This document shows positions 17,158-25,903 of a stretch of 64,000 nucleotides of DNA, in pieces; within the stretch, counting starts at the first letter, position 1, and the number at the start of each line of letters is the position of its first letter. Position numbers and translations under genes: made by a program. The DNA lies in contig NZ_JAAGKO020000001.1 of assembly GCF_027947535.2 (NCBI RefSeq), positions 124,001-188,000 on the forward strand. The letters run 5' to 3'. Origin of the DNA: Streptantibioticus silvisoli. Its GTDB lineage: Bacteria > Actinomycetota > Actinomycetes > Streptomycetales > Streptomycetaceae. The notes beneath the pieces are model-generated. The model made no database searches, was not told the DNA's origin, and saw only the letters and a list, made by a program, of their open reading frames with translations.

Positions 17158-18330
17158 TCAGGGTGCGGTGAGCGCGTCGACCAGGGGCGGCAGGGCCAGG
17201 GTCTGCCGTTGCATGGCCCGGGCCGTGCAGCGAACGGCCGGGTTCCGCAGGGTTCGCGCGACGGTCACCGCGAGCGTCTCCGGATCGACGACGGCGGGGT
17301 CGAGCACCCGCCCCAGGCCGATCTCCTCCACCCGGGCGGCGGTGGCCGGCTGGTCGGCGAAGAGCGGCAGGGCGACCATCGGCACCCCCGCCGCGATCGC
17401 CTCGCGGACGCCGTTGAAGCCCGCGTGGGTGATGAAGAGGTCGCAGGTCGACAGCAGCTCCTGCTGGGGGACGAACGACTCCAGCACGACGTTGGGCGCT
17501 CTCGCCCCGGTCCACGCCCACGGGTCCTGGTCGGCGCCGAGGGCGACCACCGCGGACACCGGCAGGCGCCCCAGCGCGACGATGATCGCGTCGAGGATCC
17601 GGTCGATGCCGGGCACCATCGCCGCGTTCGAGCCGAGGCCGGCCAGCACCAGCGGGCGGTCGCCGGGCAGGTCGGCGACGGTCCGGGGCAGCGGTGTGGG
17701 ACGGCGGGGGGACGGCACCTGGAAGTAACCGGCGCCGGCCGGGCGCAGCGACGGCGGGTAGAACGCCTCGGGAACCACGCCGATGCGCCCGCTTCCCCAG
17801 ATCCGGCCGGGTTCGAGCGGCGGCAGGCCGAACCGGGCCCGCTGGACGTCGAGGGCGGCCAGGACCACCGGGTCGCTCGCGTGCGACATCGGGCCGATGT
17901 CGAGAACGCGGTGCGGGACGCCCAGGACCTCGGCGGCCAGGTGACCGCCGAACTCGCTCGCCTCGCGCACGACGAGGTCCGGCGGCCGGTCACCGCACGC
18001 CGCGAGCAGATCCTCGGCGGTGGTGGGCGCGATCGTCGAGACGAACCCGCGGGCGAACAGCTCCGGGCTGGTGCCGTTGGCCGCCGGTCCCGCGTCCGGG
18101 GTACGCGGGCGGTCCGCGGCCTCGGCGGAGAGGCGGCGCATGACCTGTCCGAGCGGTTGCGACCGGGGCAGCACCAGGACGTCGCCGGCGGGCAGGTCGA
18201 GGTCCGGCGCCAGCTCGGGCGACGTGGCGACCAGGACGTCGTGCCCCGCCTCGCGGGCCGACCGGGCGAGCGGGAGGACGAGCGGGTGCACGTGCGAGAA
18301 GGCGGCCTGGGCGGTGAAGAGGATGCGCAT
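17158..18330 (-). CDS. UDP-sugar-dependent glycosyltransferase, GT1 (macrolide/MGT type)
   Basis: 390 residues from ATG 18330, where the family N-terminus MRILFTAQAAFSHVHPLV begins (the His is the usual catalytic base). The C-terminal donor-binding half has VVLESFVPQQELLSTCDLFI, then HAGFNGVREAIAAGVPMVAL and LFADQPATAARVE, the GT1 motif around the nucleotide-sugar site. Such enzymes glycosylate or inactivate macrolides and other natural products in the cytoplasm. It is not next to a sugar-biosynthesis set, so an antibiotic-tailoring or self-protection role is only inferred. A beta-lactamase lies just upstream. Confidence 0.88.
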   Translation of the reverse strand: MRILFTAQAAFSHVHPLVLPLARSAREAGHDVLVATSPELAPDLDLPAGDVLVLPRSQPLGQVMRRLSAEAADRPRTPDAGPAANGTSPELFARGFVSTIAPTTAEDLLAACGDRPPDLVVREASEFGGHLAAEVLGVPHRVLDIGPMSHASDPVVLAALDVQRARFGLPPLEPGRIWGSGRIGVVPEAFYPPSLRPAGAGYFQVPSPRRPTPLPRTVADLPGDRPLVLAGLGSNAAMVPGIDRILDAIIVALGRLPVSAVVALGADQDPWAWTGARAPNVVLESFVPQQELLSTCDLFITHAGFNGVREAIAAGVPMVALPLFADQPATAARVEEIGLGRVLDPAVVDPETLAVTVARTLRNPAVRCTARAMQRQTLALPPLVDALTAP

Positions 18331-18498
18331 CCGGCTCACCGCGGCGCGTGGGCGGGCGGGCGGTCCGGCCGGGAACGCGCTGCGGGACACGCCGGCGTAG
18401 TGCGGATGGCGGGCGAGTCGGACACCACGTTCTCCCGATGCTTCAGGGCCCTGGCTCTCAGGACCTGTCGACGACAGTCGACCGTACGAATGGCCGCG

Positions 18499-18526
18499 CC
18501 ACCAGGGTGGGCTTCACCCCCTCGCG
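18499..18526. repeat. Dispersed palindromic motif, copy B
   Basis: The core CCAGGGTGGGCTTCACCCC resembles segments at 28592-28620 and (reverse complement) 25432-25457. Each copy contains a GGGTG...CACCC dyad followed by a pyrimidine-rich run. This copy lies between the beta-lactamase and the glycosyltransferase. Confidence 0.5.
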
Positions 18527-18544
18527 GCGCCGGGACGTGCGCCG

Positions 18545-19468
18545 CTACGCCAGAGCGCCCACGGCGACCTTGGCCGCCTTCGCGATGAGCGCGTCGTTGT
18601 ACGTGTCCTTGCTGCCGGTACGCGTCGACATGACCACCACGATCAGCGGCGCGCGGTGCGGGGGCCATACGACGGCGATGTCGTTGCGGGTGCCGTAGTC
18701 GCCGGCGCCGCTCTTGTCGCCGACCGTCCAGCCGCTGGGAACGCCGGCCCGCACGAGGGTCGCCCCCACGGTGTCGCCGCGCAGCCACTGGTCGAGTTCG
18801 GTGCGGCGGTCGCCGGGCAGCGCGGTGGCGACGGCGTACTGCCGCAGGTCCTCGCCGAGCGCGCTCGGCGTGCTGGTGTCGCGGACGTCACCGGGGACGG
18901 CGTCGTTGAGATCGGGCTCGTAACGGTCCACGTGCGTGGTGGTGTCGCCGATCGCGCGCAGCGCGCTCTGCAGACCGGCCGGGCCGCCGAGCCGGCGCAG
19001 CAGGAGGTTGCCGGCGGTGTTGTCGCTGTAGCGGATCGCCGCGTCGCACAGGGCGCGGACAGTCATCCCGGTCTTGACGTGCTGCTTCGTGATCGGCGCG
19101 TAACTTTGCAGGTCGGCGCTGGTGTACGTGACCGTCCGGTCCAGCTGGGCCGTGGAGTCGTTCCGCAGCAGCGCCGCGGCGGCCAGCGCCTTGTAGGTCG
19201 AGGCGTAGGCGATGCGCGTGGTGGAGTGCCACGTGACCGTGCGGTTGTCACCGGTGTCCAGCGCCCACACGCCGAGCTTGGCGTGGTACTCGGTTTCCAG
19301 GCCGGCGAAGGCGGGGCCGGTGCCGGCGGTGACCGAGGCCGTCGCGGCGGGCTGCGCCGGGGACGAGTGGCCGGTGGAGCCGCAGGCCGTCGTCAGGGCG
19401 AGCAGGACCGCCGCCACCACGGCGAACAGGGGATACCGGTCGCGCCGGAAACGCATGGCTTCGCTCAT
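18545..19468 (-). CDS. Class A beta-lactamase, lipoprotein
   Basis: 307 residues. Lipobox TTAC with the lipidated Cys at 29. All class A active-site elements are present: Ser90-Thr-Tyr-Lys93, SDN (148-150), Glu184 in EPDLN, and KSG at 252-254. It should hydrolyse beta-lactams at the cell surface by an acyl-serine mechanism; the KSG variant of KTG is common in actinobacterial enzymes. ATG 19468 has only a weak ribosome site and an in-frame ATG at 19456 is an alternative. Confidence 0.92.
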   Translation of the reverse strand: MSEAMRFRRDRYPLFAVVAAVLLALTTACGSTGHSSPAQPAATASVTAGTGPAFAGLETEYHAKLGVWALDTGDNRTVTWHSTTRIAYASTYKALAAAALLRNDSTAQLDRTVTYTSADLQSYAPITKQHVKTGMTVRALCDAAIRYSDNTAGNLLLRRLGGPAGLQSALRAIGDTTTHVDRYEPDLNDAVPGDVRDTSTPSALGEDLRQYAVATALPGDRRTELDQWLRGDTVGATLVRAGVPSGWTVGDKSGAGDYGTRNDIAVVWPPHRAPLIVVVMSTRTGSKDTYNDALIAKAAKVAVGALA

Positions 19469-19855
19469 TTCTGTGATGTTCGGTTCGCGGGTGCATCCTC
19501 AGGACGCCGGTCCGTACGGGCGCGGAACCGGACGCCGCGGTCGCCTCTCCCCGGGCTTCGCCGGGTTCCCGAAGCCCGCGACCGGGTGTTCAGGCGGTCC
19601 GCGGGAGAGGTCCCGGCTCCCCCGGTACGCCTGCTGGTGCGGGCCTGCGGAACGGGACCGGGTGCGCAGGGCGGTCGTTGGCCGCGGTGACCCGCGATCC
19701 GCCGGCGGACGGCCGGTTCGCCGGCCGGCACCGAGGTGCCGTTCGTCCCGGTGACGCAGTACATCGCGGCCGCGGCCACACCACCAGGGGGCAGCCCACC
19801 CCCTCGACGGGTGCGTGCCGTCGACGCGGCCGGGGCCGGGACGCCCGTCGGGGCG
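19469..19855. other. Intergenic stretch without a recognisable gene
   Basis: About 390 nt upstream of the beta-lactamase and downstream of the amidohydrolase. Open frames exist on both strands, but none has a family-like motif or a start with a ribosome site. Confidence 0.45.
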
Positions 19856-21151
19856 TCAGGCCGCGAAGCCGTCGAGGACGCCGGCTCGCGTCAGCCGTCG
19901 GATCGTCCCGCGTGCCGTGTCGATGAGCGCTGTGTCGTCACGCGTCGGACGGCCGTCGAGCTTGTGGGCGGTGCCGGCGACGAGGACGGTGTCGACGTGG
20001 CTGCGGTCCATCTGCAGGACGACCGCGCCGTAGGGGTCCGTCACGGGGAAGGCGTCGGCGCGGTCGGTGCGCAGCAGTAGCAGGTCGGCCTCCTTGCCGG
20101 GGGTGATCGAGCCGACGCGCCCGTCGAGACCGAGCGCCCGCGCGCCGTCGAGCGTCGCGAACCGCAGGATGTCGCGCACGGTCGGTCCGCTCGTGGTCGA
20201 GGCCGAGCGCGCGGCCAGGTACAGGGAGCGCATCTGGGAGAACATGTCCGTCGGGCTGGTCACCTCCACATCGACGCTGAGGCAGACCGGCAGACCCGGG
20301 ACGGCGAGGGCCTGCGTGATCATCGGGTTGCCGAGTCCCATGGCCTGCTCGACCACGGGTGCGATCGACAGCGATCCCCCCGAATCCGCGATCACCGCGA
20401 GTTCGTCGGCGTCCAGGCCGTTGCCGTGCACGAACGTCGTCCGCGGCCGCAACGCGCCCAGCTCACGCAACCGGCTCGGCCGGATGGAGGAGCGGACGTG
20501 GTGGGCGGTGAGGACGTCGAGTTCGCGGGCCAGCGCGGCGTTGCGCCGTTCCGCGGCGTCGTCGCCGTTCTGCGTTTCGAGCGCCATGGTGACCAGCGCG
20601 TCGTCGTCGGGCAGCAGTTGGGCGCGCACCCGGCGCACGTCGTCGGGGAACCCGCTGCCGTGCCGGGAGACGTAGGGGCGGCTCAGACCGTAGGCGAACA
20701 CCGCCCGCAGCCCCGACTCCTGGAGCGCGGCCACGATGGCGTCGGTGCGCGCGGGGGTCTCGTTGATGTCGGAGGTGTCCTGGACCGTCGTGATCCCGGC
20801 GTCGAGTGCGGCGCGCGCGCTGAGCGCCTCGCTGACCGCGAGGTCCCGCGGCGTCAGTTCGGGGCCGATCCCGAACAGGATGCGCTCGAAGTAGCCCTCC
20901 AGCGTGTCCCGCGCCGCGTAGCCGCGCAGGATCGCCTCCCACATGTGCCGGTGCGTGTCGACGAAGCCCGGGATGACGATGCCGCCGTTCGCGTCGATCA
21001 CCCGGTCCGCGACGACGGGGCCGAGGTCGCGCCCCACCGCGGCGATCCGCTTGCCCTCGACGAGCACCTGCCCGCGAGGAAGGTCACCGATCTCCGCGTC
21101 CATGGACAGCACGATGGCGTCACGGATCAAGGTGGTCGGGTTCTTTCCCAT
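19856..21151 (-). CDS. Metal-dependent amidohydrolase (ATZ/TRZ-like)
   Basis: 431 residues from ATG 21151, which has AGGAGGAG 5-6 nt upstream. The fold signature is clear: GGIVIPGFVDTHRHMWEA (HxH metal pair), TTVQDTSDINETP, a further His in LTAHHVRS, TFVHGNGLDADEL and VCLSVDVEVTSPTDMFSQMR with the conserved Asp. The family includes cytosine/guanine deaminases, adenosine-type deaminases and chlorohydrolases, and the exact substrate is open. It lies downstream of the D-aminoacylase and racemase genes on the same strand, with the SRPBCC gene between, so it may belong to one catabolic unit. Confidence 0.88.
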   Translation of the reverse strand: MGKNPTTLIRDAIVLSMDAEIGDLPRGQVLVEGKRIAAVGRDLGPVVADRVIDANGGIVIPGFVDTHRHMWEAILRGYAARDTLEGYFERILFGIGPELTPRDLAVSEALSARAALDAGITTVQDTSDINETPARTDAIVAALQESGLRAVFAYGLSRPYVSRHGSGFPDDVRRVRAQLLPDDDALVTMALETQNGDDAAERRNAALARELDVLTAHHVRSSIRPSRLRELGALRPRTTFVHGNGLDADELAVIADSGGSLSIAPVVEQAMGLGNPMITQALAVPGLPVCLSVDVEVTSPTDMFSQMRSLYLAARSASTTSGPTVRDILRFATLDGARALGLDGRVGSITPGKEADLLLLRTDRADAFPVTDPYGAVVLQMDRSHVDTVLVAGTAHKLDGRPTRDDTALIDTARGTIRRLTRAGVLDGFAA

Positions 21152-21299
21152 GGGAATCTCCTCCTGTCGTTCCACGGTGGTGCCGCGGGGGCACCGCCGG
21201 CGGTTCCGCTCCGCCGAGGGCACGTGGGGTGCGGACCTCAGGGGCAGCGCGCACGGCCGGCCGGCCTCGCGGCGGCCGGCCGCGGCGCCTGGCGGCCGG

Positions 21300-21791
21300 T
21301 CAGTTCGCCTCGGTGATCCGCTTGATCGCGGCAAGGGTCTCCGCGATGCCGGTCCGTGCCATCTCAGCACGCTCGGCGATCACGTCGTCCGCGTCGTCCC
21401 CGTAGCGGCCGGTGAAGAAGGGCGTGCTGCCGGGGAGCAGCTTCCAGGTCTCGGTGAGCCGGGTACCGCCCTCGATCGGTTCGAGGAGGTACCCCCAGCG
21501 CGCCACCGGGTCCTCGGCGGGGCCGACCCGCCAGGCGAACTCCCGGCCCGGTTCGGCCGTTTCCACCTGGGAGCGGGTCTCCCACGTGCGCTCGGGGATG
21601 ACGTTGCGTCCGGTGAACCACGCGCCGGCCCCTCGTTCGTCGGCGTCGTCCCACCAGCACTTCTGGCAGATGGGGCTCCATTCGCCCGTACGGGTCACGT
21701 CGGAGACGACGGCGTAAACGCTCTCCGGGGATCGCGCGATGTCGATCGACTCCGTCAGCGGTTCGGGGCTGGGACGGTTGTGCGTGGGCAT
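21300..21791 (-). CDS. SRPBCC-family protein (polyketide cyclase/dehydrase-like)
   Basis: 163 residues from ATG 21791 (GGGGAG 6 nt upstream). The START/SRPBCC pattern is visible: LTESIDIARSPESVYAVVSD, RTGEWSPICQKCWW, and a C-terminal long helix after GSTPFFTGRYGDDADDV. These proteins form a hydrophobic cup for small ligands; an enzymatic role is not shown. Its start lies inside the 3' end of the broken racemase frame, which suggests coupled translation. Confidence 0.82.
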   Translation of the reverse strand: MPTHNRPSPEPLTESIDIARSPESVYAVVSDVTRTGEWSPICQKCWWDDADERGAGAWFTGRNVIPERTWETRSQVETAEPGREFAWRVGPAEDPVARWGYLLEPIEGGTRLTETWKLLPGSTPFFTGRYGDDADDVIAERAEMARTGIAETLAAIKRITEAN

Positions 21792-22516
21792 GGGGTCTCC
21801 CCTCGATCGGGCGGGCCCGCCTGGGCGAGCTCGACGGTGGTGGTGGCGAGGACTTCGGTGGAATCGACGACCGGCAGCGGCCAGCCGCCGGAGTGGTGGT
21901 GCAGCAGGGGCAGTTCGGTGCAAGCGGTGACCACGACGTCCGCGCCGGCCGCCACGAGCGACTCCAGGACTGGGGTGAGGACGGCCGCCGCCTCGCGCGG
22001 GTCGGCTCCCGCCTTGCCCGCCCGGATGGCCGCCGTGATGAGCCGTTGCCGCCCTTCGTCCGGCACCACCGGCTCCAGTCCCCGCCGGCCCAGGGCCCGA
22101 GTGTAGAGCCCGCTGCGCACCGTCCCCGGGGTCGCCATGACGGCGGCCCGGGCACCGGGGTGGCGCGCGGCGACCGCGGCCGCCGTCTATTCCACCATGT
22201 CCACGACGTACGCGTCCCCCGCTTCGGCGCGGACGGTCGCGAGGAAGGCGTGCGCGGTGTTGCAGGGCATGGCGAGGACTTCGCATCCGGCGTCGACCAG
22301 CCAGCGGGTGCCCGACGCGAGCCAGGGGCGGGGATCGGGGCCGCCGTCGAGCAGGGCGGCCGTGCGGTCCGGTGTCCGGGGGTCGGCCCAGATCGCCACC
22401 GGCAGGTGTTCCTGGTCGGTGGCGGCGCCGGTCGCCGCAATGAGTCTCCGGTAGAAGTCCGCGGTGGCCGCCGGGCCCATGCCGCCCAGGACGCCGACCC
22501 GGCGCACGCCGTTCAC
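21755..22516 (-). pseudogene. Asp/Glu/hydantoin racemase gene interrupted by one in-frame TAG
   Basis: GTG 22516 overlaps the stop of the D-aminoacylase gene (GTGA). The frame reads VRRVGVLGGMGPAATADFYR and AMPCNTAHAF (first catalytic Cys), then meets TAG at 22189-22187. It continues in the same frame without any shift through TAAAVAARHPGARAAVMATP and VVTACTELPLL (second catalytic Cys) to about residue 252. So a full two-domain Asp/Glu racemase is present apart from a single amber codon right after VVDMVE, where one base change (for example from CAG or GAG) would restore sense. It is either a fresh nonsense mutation or a base-call error. Both halves keep the residues needed for proton abstraction. 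Confidence 0.85.
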
Positions 22517-23994
22517 AGCGTGCCCGCCCTCACCGGGCGGCCGGGCATGGCCGCGGTCTCGACCGCCTGGTCCCTGACCACGAACGTGCCGTTCACCAGC
22601 ACGTGCCTGATCCCCGTCGAGGCCCGTCCGGGCGCGTCGTAGGTGGAGTTGTCGGTCACCGTCCCCGGGTCGAAGACGGTCAGGTCGGCGTCGGCACCGG
22701 TGCGCACCCGCCCCTTGCGGGCGAACTGCGGGCTCACCGACGCCAGGATCCGGGCGGGCAGCAGCGTGCAGCGCCGCACCGCCTCCAGCAAGCTCAGCTC
22801 CGCCCTCTCGCGCGCGAACACCCGCAGCGTCCGGGCGAACGTGCCGGCGCTGCGCGGGTGGGTCGTCGCCCCCTCCGGCGGCGGCCACTGCGTTCCCGTG
22901 AGCACCCTGCCGTCCGGCCCGTACAGCGGCAGCGCGTCGGAGGCGACGGCGGTGTCGTCGAACAGCGTTGCCCGGGCCAGGAGTTCGCGGTCCGCGGCGC
23001 GGCTCTCGTCCAGGTAGCGGATGAGCGCCATGGCGCCGGGGTCCTGCTCCCGCAGGGTGCGCAGGCGGGCGGCGTCGGCGGGGCGTTCACCGGTCGGCGT
23101 GTACACGATGTCGGTGGGCAGCAGACCCAGCCGGGCGAGGTTGTCCGGGTCGAGGAACGCCGCGCCCAGCGCCGTCATCGACGTGCCGTACGGATACGCC
23201 TCGGTCGTGATCCCGCCCCCGTGCTCGCGCGCCCGGCCGATCAGCTCGGTGACGAGGTCGAGCTGGCGCAGGGACGTGCTGTTGAGGTGGCACAGATGCA
23301 TGTGCGCCCCGGAGTCGAGCCCGACGGCCACGATCTCCTGCACGCCCTGGAGCGCGGTACCCGGCTCCGCCTGGTTCTTGTGGCGCGCGTGCGTGAAGGT
23401 CGGTACCCGGTACCTGGCGGCGAGCCGGGCCACGTCGAGGTACTCGCGGTGCTCCGCGCCCGGTGCGTAGCCGAGCAGCACGCCGATGCCGAGCGCGCCG
23501 GCGGCCAGCTCCTTCTCCAGCCGGTCGACCACCCGGCGCGTGGCGTCGGCAGTCCCGGCACCGGTCCACGCCGTGTCGCTGATGCGGCTGGGCACGTCGC
23601 CGCGCGCGTGCTCGGTCTTCAGCCCGCCGAGTACGGCCATCCGGGCCGCGGCCCACGAGGCGGAGAAGCCGTAGTTGATCGGCCGGCCCGCCCGCTCCGC
23701 CTCGCGGTGGGCGCGTTCGACCGACAGTGCTCCGGCTTCCAGTTCGAGGGCGGTCGTCACGCCGTCGCACGCCTGGAGCCGCATCGACATGACGGTCTGC
23801 GCGTGGCTGTGCATGTCGATGAAGCCGGGCGCCACCGCCAGGCCGGAGACGTCGGTGCGGCGGCGCCCGGCCAGCCGCTCGCCCACGCCGCTGACGACAC
23901 CGCCGGTCACGCCCACATCGCGCACGGCGTCGAGGCCACTCTCCGGATCGAGTACGCGTCCGCCGGCCAGAACGAGGTCATGCGTCGTGGTCAT
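22513..23994 (-). CDS. N-acyl-D-amino-acid deacylase (D-aminoacylase family)
   Basis: 493 residues from ATG 23994 with GGAGGAG upstream. Amidohydrolase-superfamily metal motif GFIDMHSHAQTVM, then TALELEAGALSV, FTHARHKNQAEPGTALQG, HMHLCHLNSTSL, ITTEAYPYGTSMTALG and the C-terminal RKGRVRTGADADLTVFDP strand. This matches D-aminoacylases, zinc enzymes that release D-amino acids from N-acyl forms. The next gene is an Asp/Glu racemase (4-nt overlap), which would convert the D-amino acid to the L-form. The unit is divergent from a Lrp/AsnC-type regulator. Confidence 0.9.
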   Translation of the reverse strand: MTTTHDLVLAGGRVLDPESGLDAVRDVGVTGGVVSGVGERLAGRRRTDVSGLAVAPGFIDMHSHAQTVMSMRLQACDGVTTALELEAGALSVERAHREAERAGRPINYGFSASWAAARMAVLGGLKTEHARGDVPSRISDTAWTGAGTADATRRVVDRLEKELAAGALGIGVLLGYAPGAEHREYLDVARLAARYRVPTFTHARHKNQAEPGTALQGVQEIVAVGLDSGAHMHLCHLNSTSLRQLDLVTELIGRAREHGGGITTEAYPYGTSMTALGAAFLDPDNLARLGLLPTDIVYTPTGERPADAARLRTLREQDPGAMALIRYLDESRAADRELLARATLFDDTAVASDALPLYGPDGRVLTGTQWPPPEGATTHPRSAGTFARTLRVFARERAELSLLEAVRRCTLLPARILASVSPQFARKGRVRTGADADLTVFDPGTVTDNSTYDAPGRASTGIRHVLVNGTFVVRDQAVETAAMPGRPVRAGTL

Positions 23995-24070
23995 GTGCTC
24001 ACTCCTCCGGTGCGCTGTGTCTCGGTCCCACCACCGTGCACGACTGGGACATTGGTACGGTTGAAACGCA

Positions 24071-24099
24071 GCATTCGGACATCCAGACCTGCGGAATGC
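24071..24099. promoter_or_regulatory. Inverted repeat in the D-aminoacylase / Lrp-type divergent region
   Basis: GCATTC at 24071-24076 and GAATGC at 24094-24099 form a dyad (17-nt spacer) 13 nt before the regulator ATG and about 80 nt upstream of the D-aminoacylase. Lrp/AsnC regulators bind comparable dyads and often control the divergent catabolic gene and themselves. Confidence 0.4.
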
Positions 24100-24111
24100 C
24101 AGGTATAGGTC

Positions 24112-25179
24112 ATGCTCAGTGAAGGCTCACTGGAGATCGTCGACGCGCTGCAGATCAGTCCGCGCGCTCCGTGGTCACTGGTCGGCGAGGTCCTCCAGGT
24201 GGATCCCGTGACGGTCCGGCGCAGGTGGGAGCGCCTGACGGGCGACGGCACCGCGTGGGTGTCGGCCTACGTCGGATCGCAGGCGAGCTCCACGGTCACC
24301 ACCGGATTCCTGGAGATCTCCTGCGAGCCCGGACGCAGTCACGACGTCGCGCACGCCATGGCCCACTGGAACAACGTCGTCACCGTGCAGTACGTCGCCG
24401 GCCAGCACGATCTGCTGGCGATCGTGTTCGCCGCCGACTTCGTGCAGATGTCACAGCTGCTGCTGGTCGACCTGCCGTCGCTGCCGGGCGTATCCCGGGT
24501 ACGCAGCAGCCTGGCCACCCGGATGTTCGAAGCCACCGGCCAGTGGCGGCTGGGGGTGCTGTCGGCCGCTCAGGTCCGCCGGCTGCGCACCGCCGCCCCG
24601 CGACGCGCCGGCTCCACGGAGCGGCCGTTCGCAAGCCCCGACCGCGACCTGTTCCGTGCCCTGTCGCAGGACGGTCGCGGTTCCAACGTCACGTTGGGGT
24701 CGCGGCTGTCGCTGTCGGCCCGGCAGGTCCAGCGCCGGCTGACCGCGCTGCTCGCCCGTGACGAGGTCATGGTCCGCTGCGACGTGGCGCGCAGTCTGGT
24801 GGGGTGGCCGAGCGCCGCGCTGCTGTGGTTCTCCGTTCCCGAGGACCGGCTGGAGGAGGTGGGGCGGAAACTCGGCGCACGGCACGAGGTACGCACCTGC
24901 GCCGCGCTCGCCGACGAACGGAACCTGCTGCTCAGCGTCGGACTCCGCTCCATCGGCGACCTGCACGGGCTGGTCAGCGACATCACCGCGCAGTTCCCGT
25001 ACGCGCGCATCCGCGAGCGCAACCTGGTGCTGCGCCAGGAGAAGCTCTGCGGCCACCTGCTGGACGCCGCCGGCCGTACCGTGGGGTCGGTGCCGTTGGA
25101 TCCCTGGGCCACCGCCCGCGACAGCGAGCCGTGCCCCGGACCGGGTCTGTGCGCAGGAGCGGCACGGCAGGACCCCTGA
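24112..25179 (+). CDS. Lrp/AsnC-type regulator with two tandem HTH-ligand units
   Basis: 355 residues, about twice the usual Lrp length. The first unit (about 1-150) has SLEIVDALQISPRAPWSLVG with a recognition helix DPVTVRRRWERL and an effector-like domain. The second (about 170-320) repeats the plan: DRDLFRALSQDGRGSNVTLG, LSARQVQRRLTALLARDEV and a second RAM-like domain. Fused double Lrp proteins are known in actinobacteria. It probably senses an amino acid and controls the divergent D-aminoacylase/racemase genes. The last codons run into the first copy of a 36-bp tandem repeat. Confidence 0.88.
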   Translation: MLSEGSLEIVDALQISPRAPWSLVGEVLQVDPVTVRRRWERLTGDGTAWVSAYVGSQASSTVTTGFLEISCEPGRSHDVAHAMAHWNNVVTVQYVAGQHDLLAIVFAADFVQMSQLLLVDLPSLPGVSRVRSSLATRMFEATGQWRLGVLSAAQVRRLRTAAPRRAGSTERPFASPDRDLFRALSQDGRGSNVTLGSRLSLSARQVQRRLTALLARDEVMVRCDVARSLVGWPSAALLWFSVPEDRLEEVGRKLGARHEVRTCAALADERNLLLSVGLRSIGDLHGLVSDITAQFPYARIRERNLVLRQEKLCGHLLDAAGRTVGSVPLDPWATARDSEPCPGPGLCAGAARQDP

Positions 25180-25320
25180 GGCGTGGTTGCCGGGGAGGGA
25201 CCGCCGGGCCTCTGACGCGTGGTTGCCGGAGCGGCACGGCAGGACTCCTGATGCGTGGTGGCCGGGGAGGGACGGCAGGGCCCCTGACGCGTGGCTGCCG
25301 GAGCGGGGCCGCCGGGCCGG
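25156..25320. repeat. 36-bp tandem repeat, four copies plus partial flank
   Basis: The landmark T of CCTGA recurs at 25177, 25213, 25249 and 25285, an exact 36-nt period. Units share CTGANGCGTGG(T/C)TGCC and alternate between two variants (GGAGCGGCACGGCAGG and GGGGAGGGACNGCNGGG), giving a 72-bp higher-order pattern. The first unit contains the stop codon of the Lrp-type gene. 36 is a multiple of 3, so the array stays open in some frames. Confidence 0.85.
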
Positions 25321-25431
25321 ATCGCGCTTCCTCTCCCCTGCCGCCTTCGGCTGCCCGCGCCTGACCGGTCGGGGGCATCGACGGCCCCCGGGAGCCCTGG
25401 CGGGCCGCCGGTACGGAGCGCCTGCCCCGGG

Positions 25432-25457
25432 GAGGGGGTGAATCGCACCCTGGTGAC
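25432..25457. repeat. Dispersed palindromic motif, copy C (reverse orientation)
   Basis: The core GGGGGTGAATCGCACCCTGG is the reverse complement of the motif at 18499-18526 and 28592-28620. It lies in the gap between the Lrp-type and PAS-LuxR genes. Confidence 0.5.
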
Positions 25458-25903
25458 GTGGCAATGGGTGCGATCTACTGCATACCTCGAATGCCACCCT
25501 CGGCATCGATCAGCCGATCGTCCAGCGTGACCGCTCCTTTTCGGTCAGCCGTATTCCGGCGCGCTCGATCACATGGGTCCTCCCCGTCCTCGGCGGAGGA
25601 GGCCGCACCGGACGAAAGAGGACGAGTTGATTCCGATAGCGAAGAATCAACTCCTGGAACGCGGGAAGGACATCCCGATGGAGCCGCATTTCCCGGCGCC
25701 TGTCCGACGGGCCGGTACTTCCGCGTTACGCCGCACACCAAGGGCGCTCCTCTCCAGTTCTTCGGGTCTTTCCGGCCAGGCACCAGGGCGCGTTCGCACG
25801 CACCAGGGTCCGCACGGCCGGCGACGTCGGGGCGTATTCCCCCCTCGACCCCGGAACCCTGATATCTCCGCTCCCTCTTGACATCAGAAAGACGACCATC
25901 TCC
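25458..25903. other. Long leader region of the PAS-LuxR gene, no gene seen
   Basis: No recognisable coding frame. A TTGACA at 25878-25883 lies too close to the start codon to be its ordinary -35 unless translation starts later. Several AG-rich segments near 25610-25690 are lower in GC than the surroundings. Confidence 0.4.

Noticed and set aside
15842-17728. A 628-codon plus-strand frame over the membrane protein and DUF4232 genes
   Set aside because: No motif; it lies antisense to two genes with a lipobox or TM helices and supported starts.
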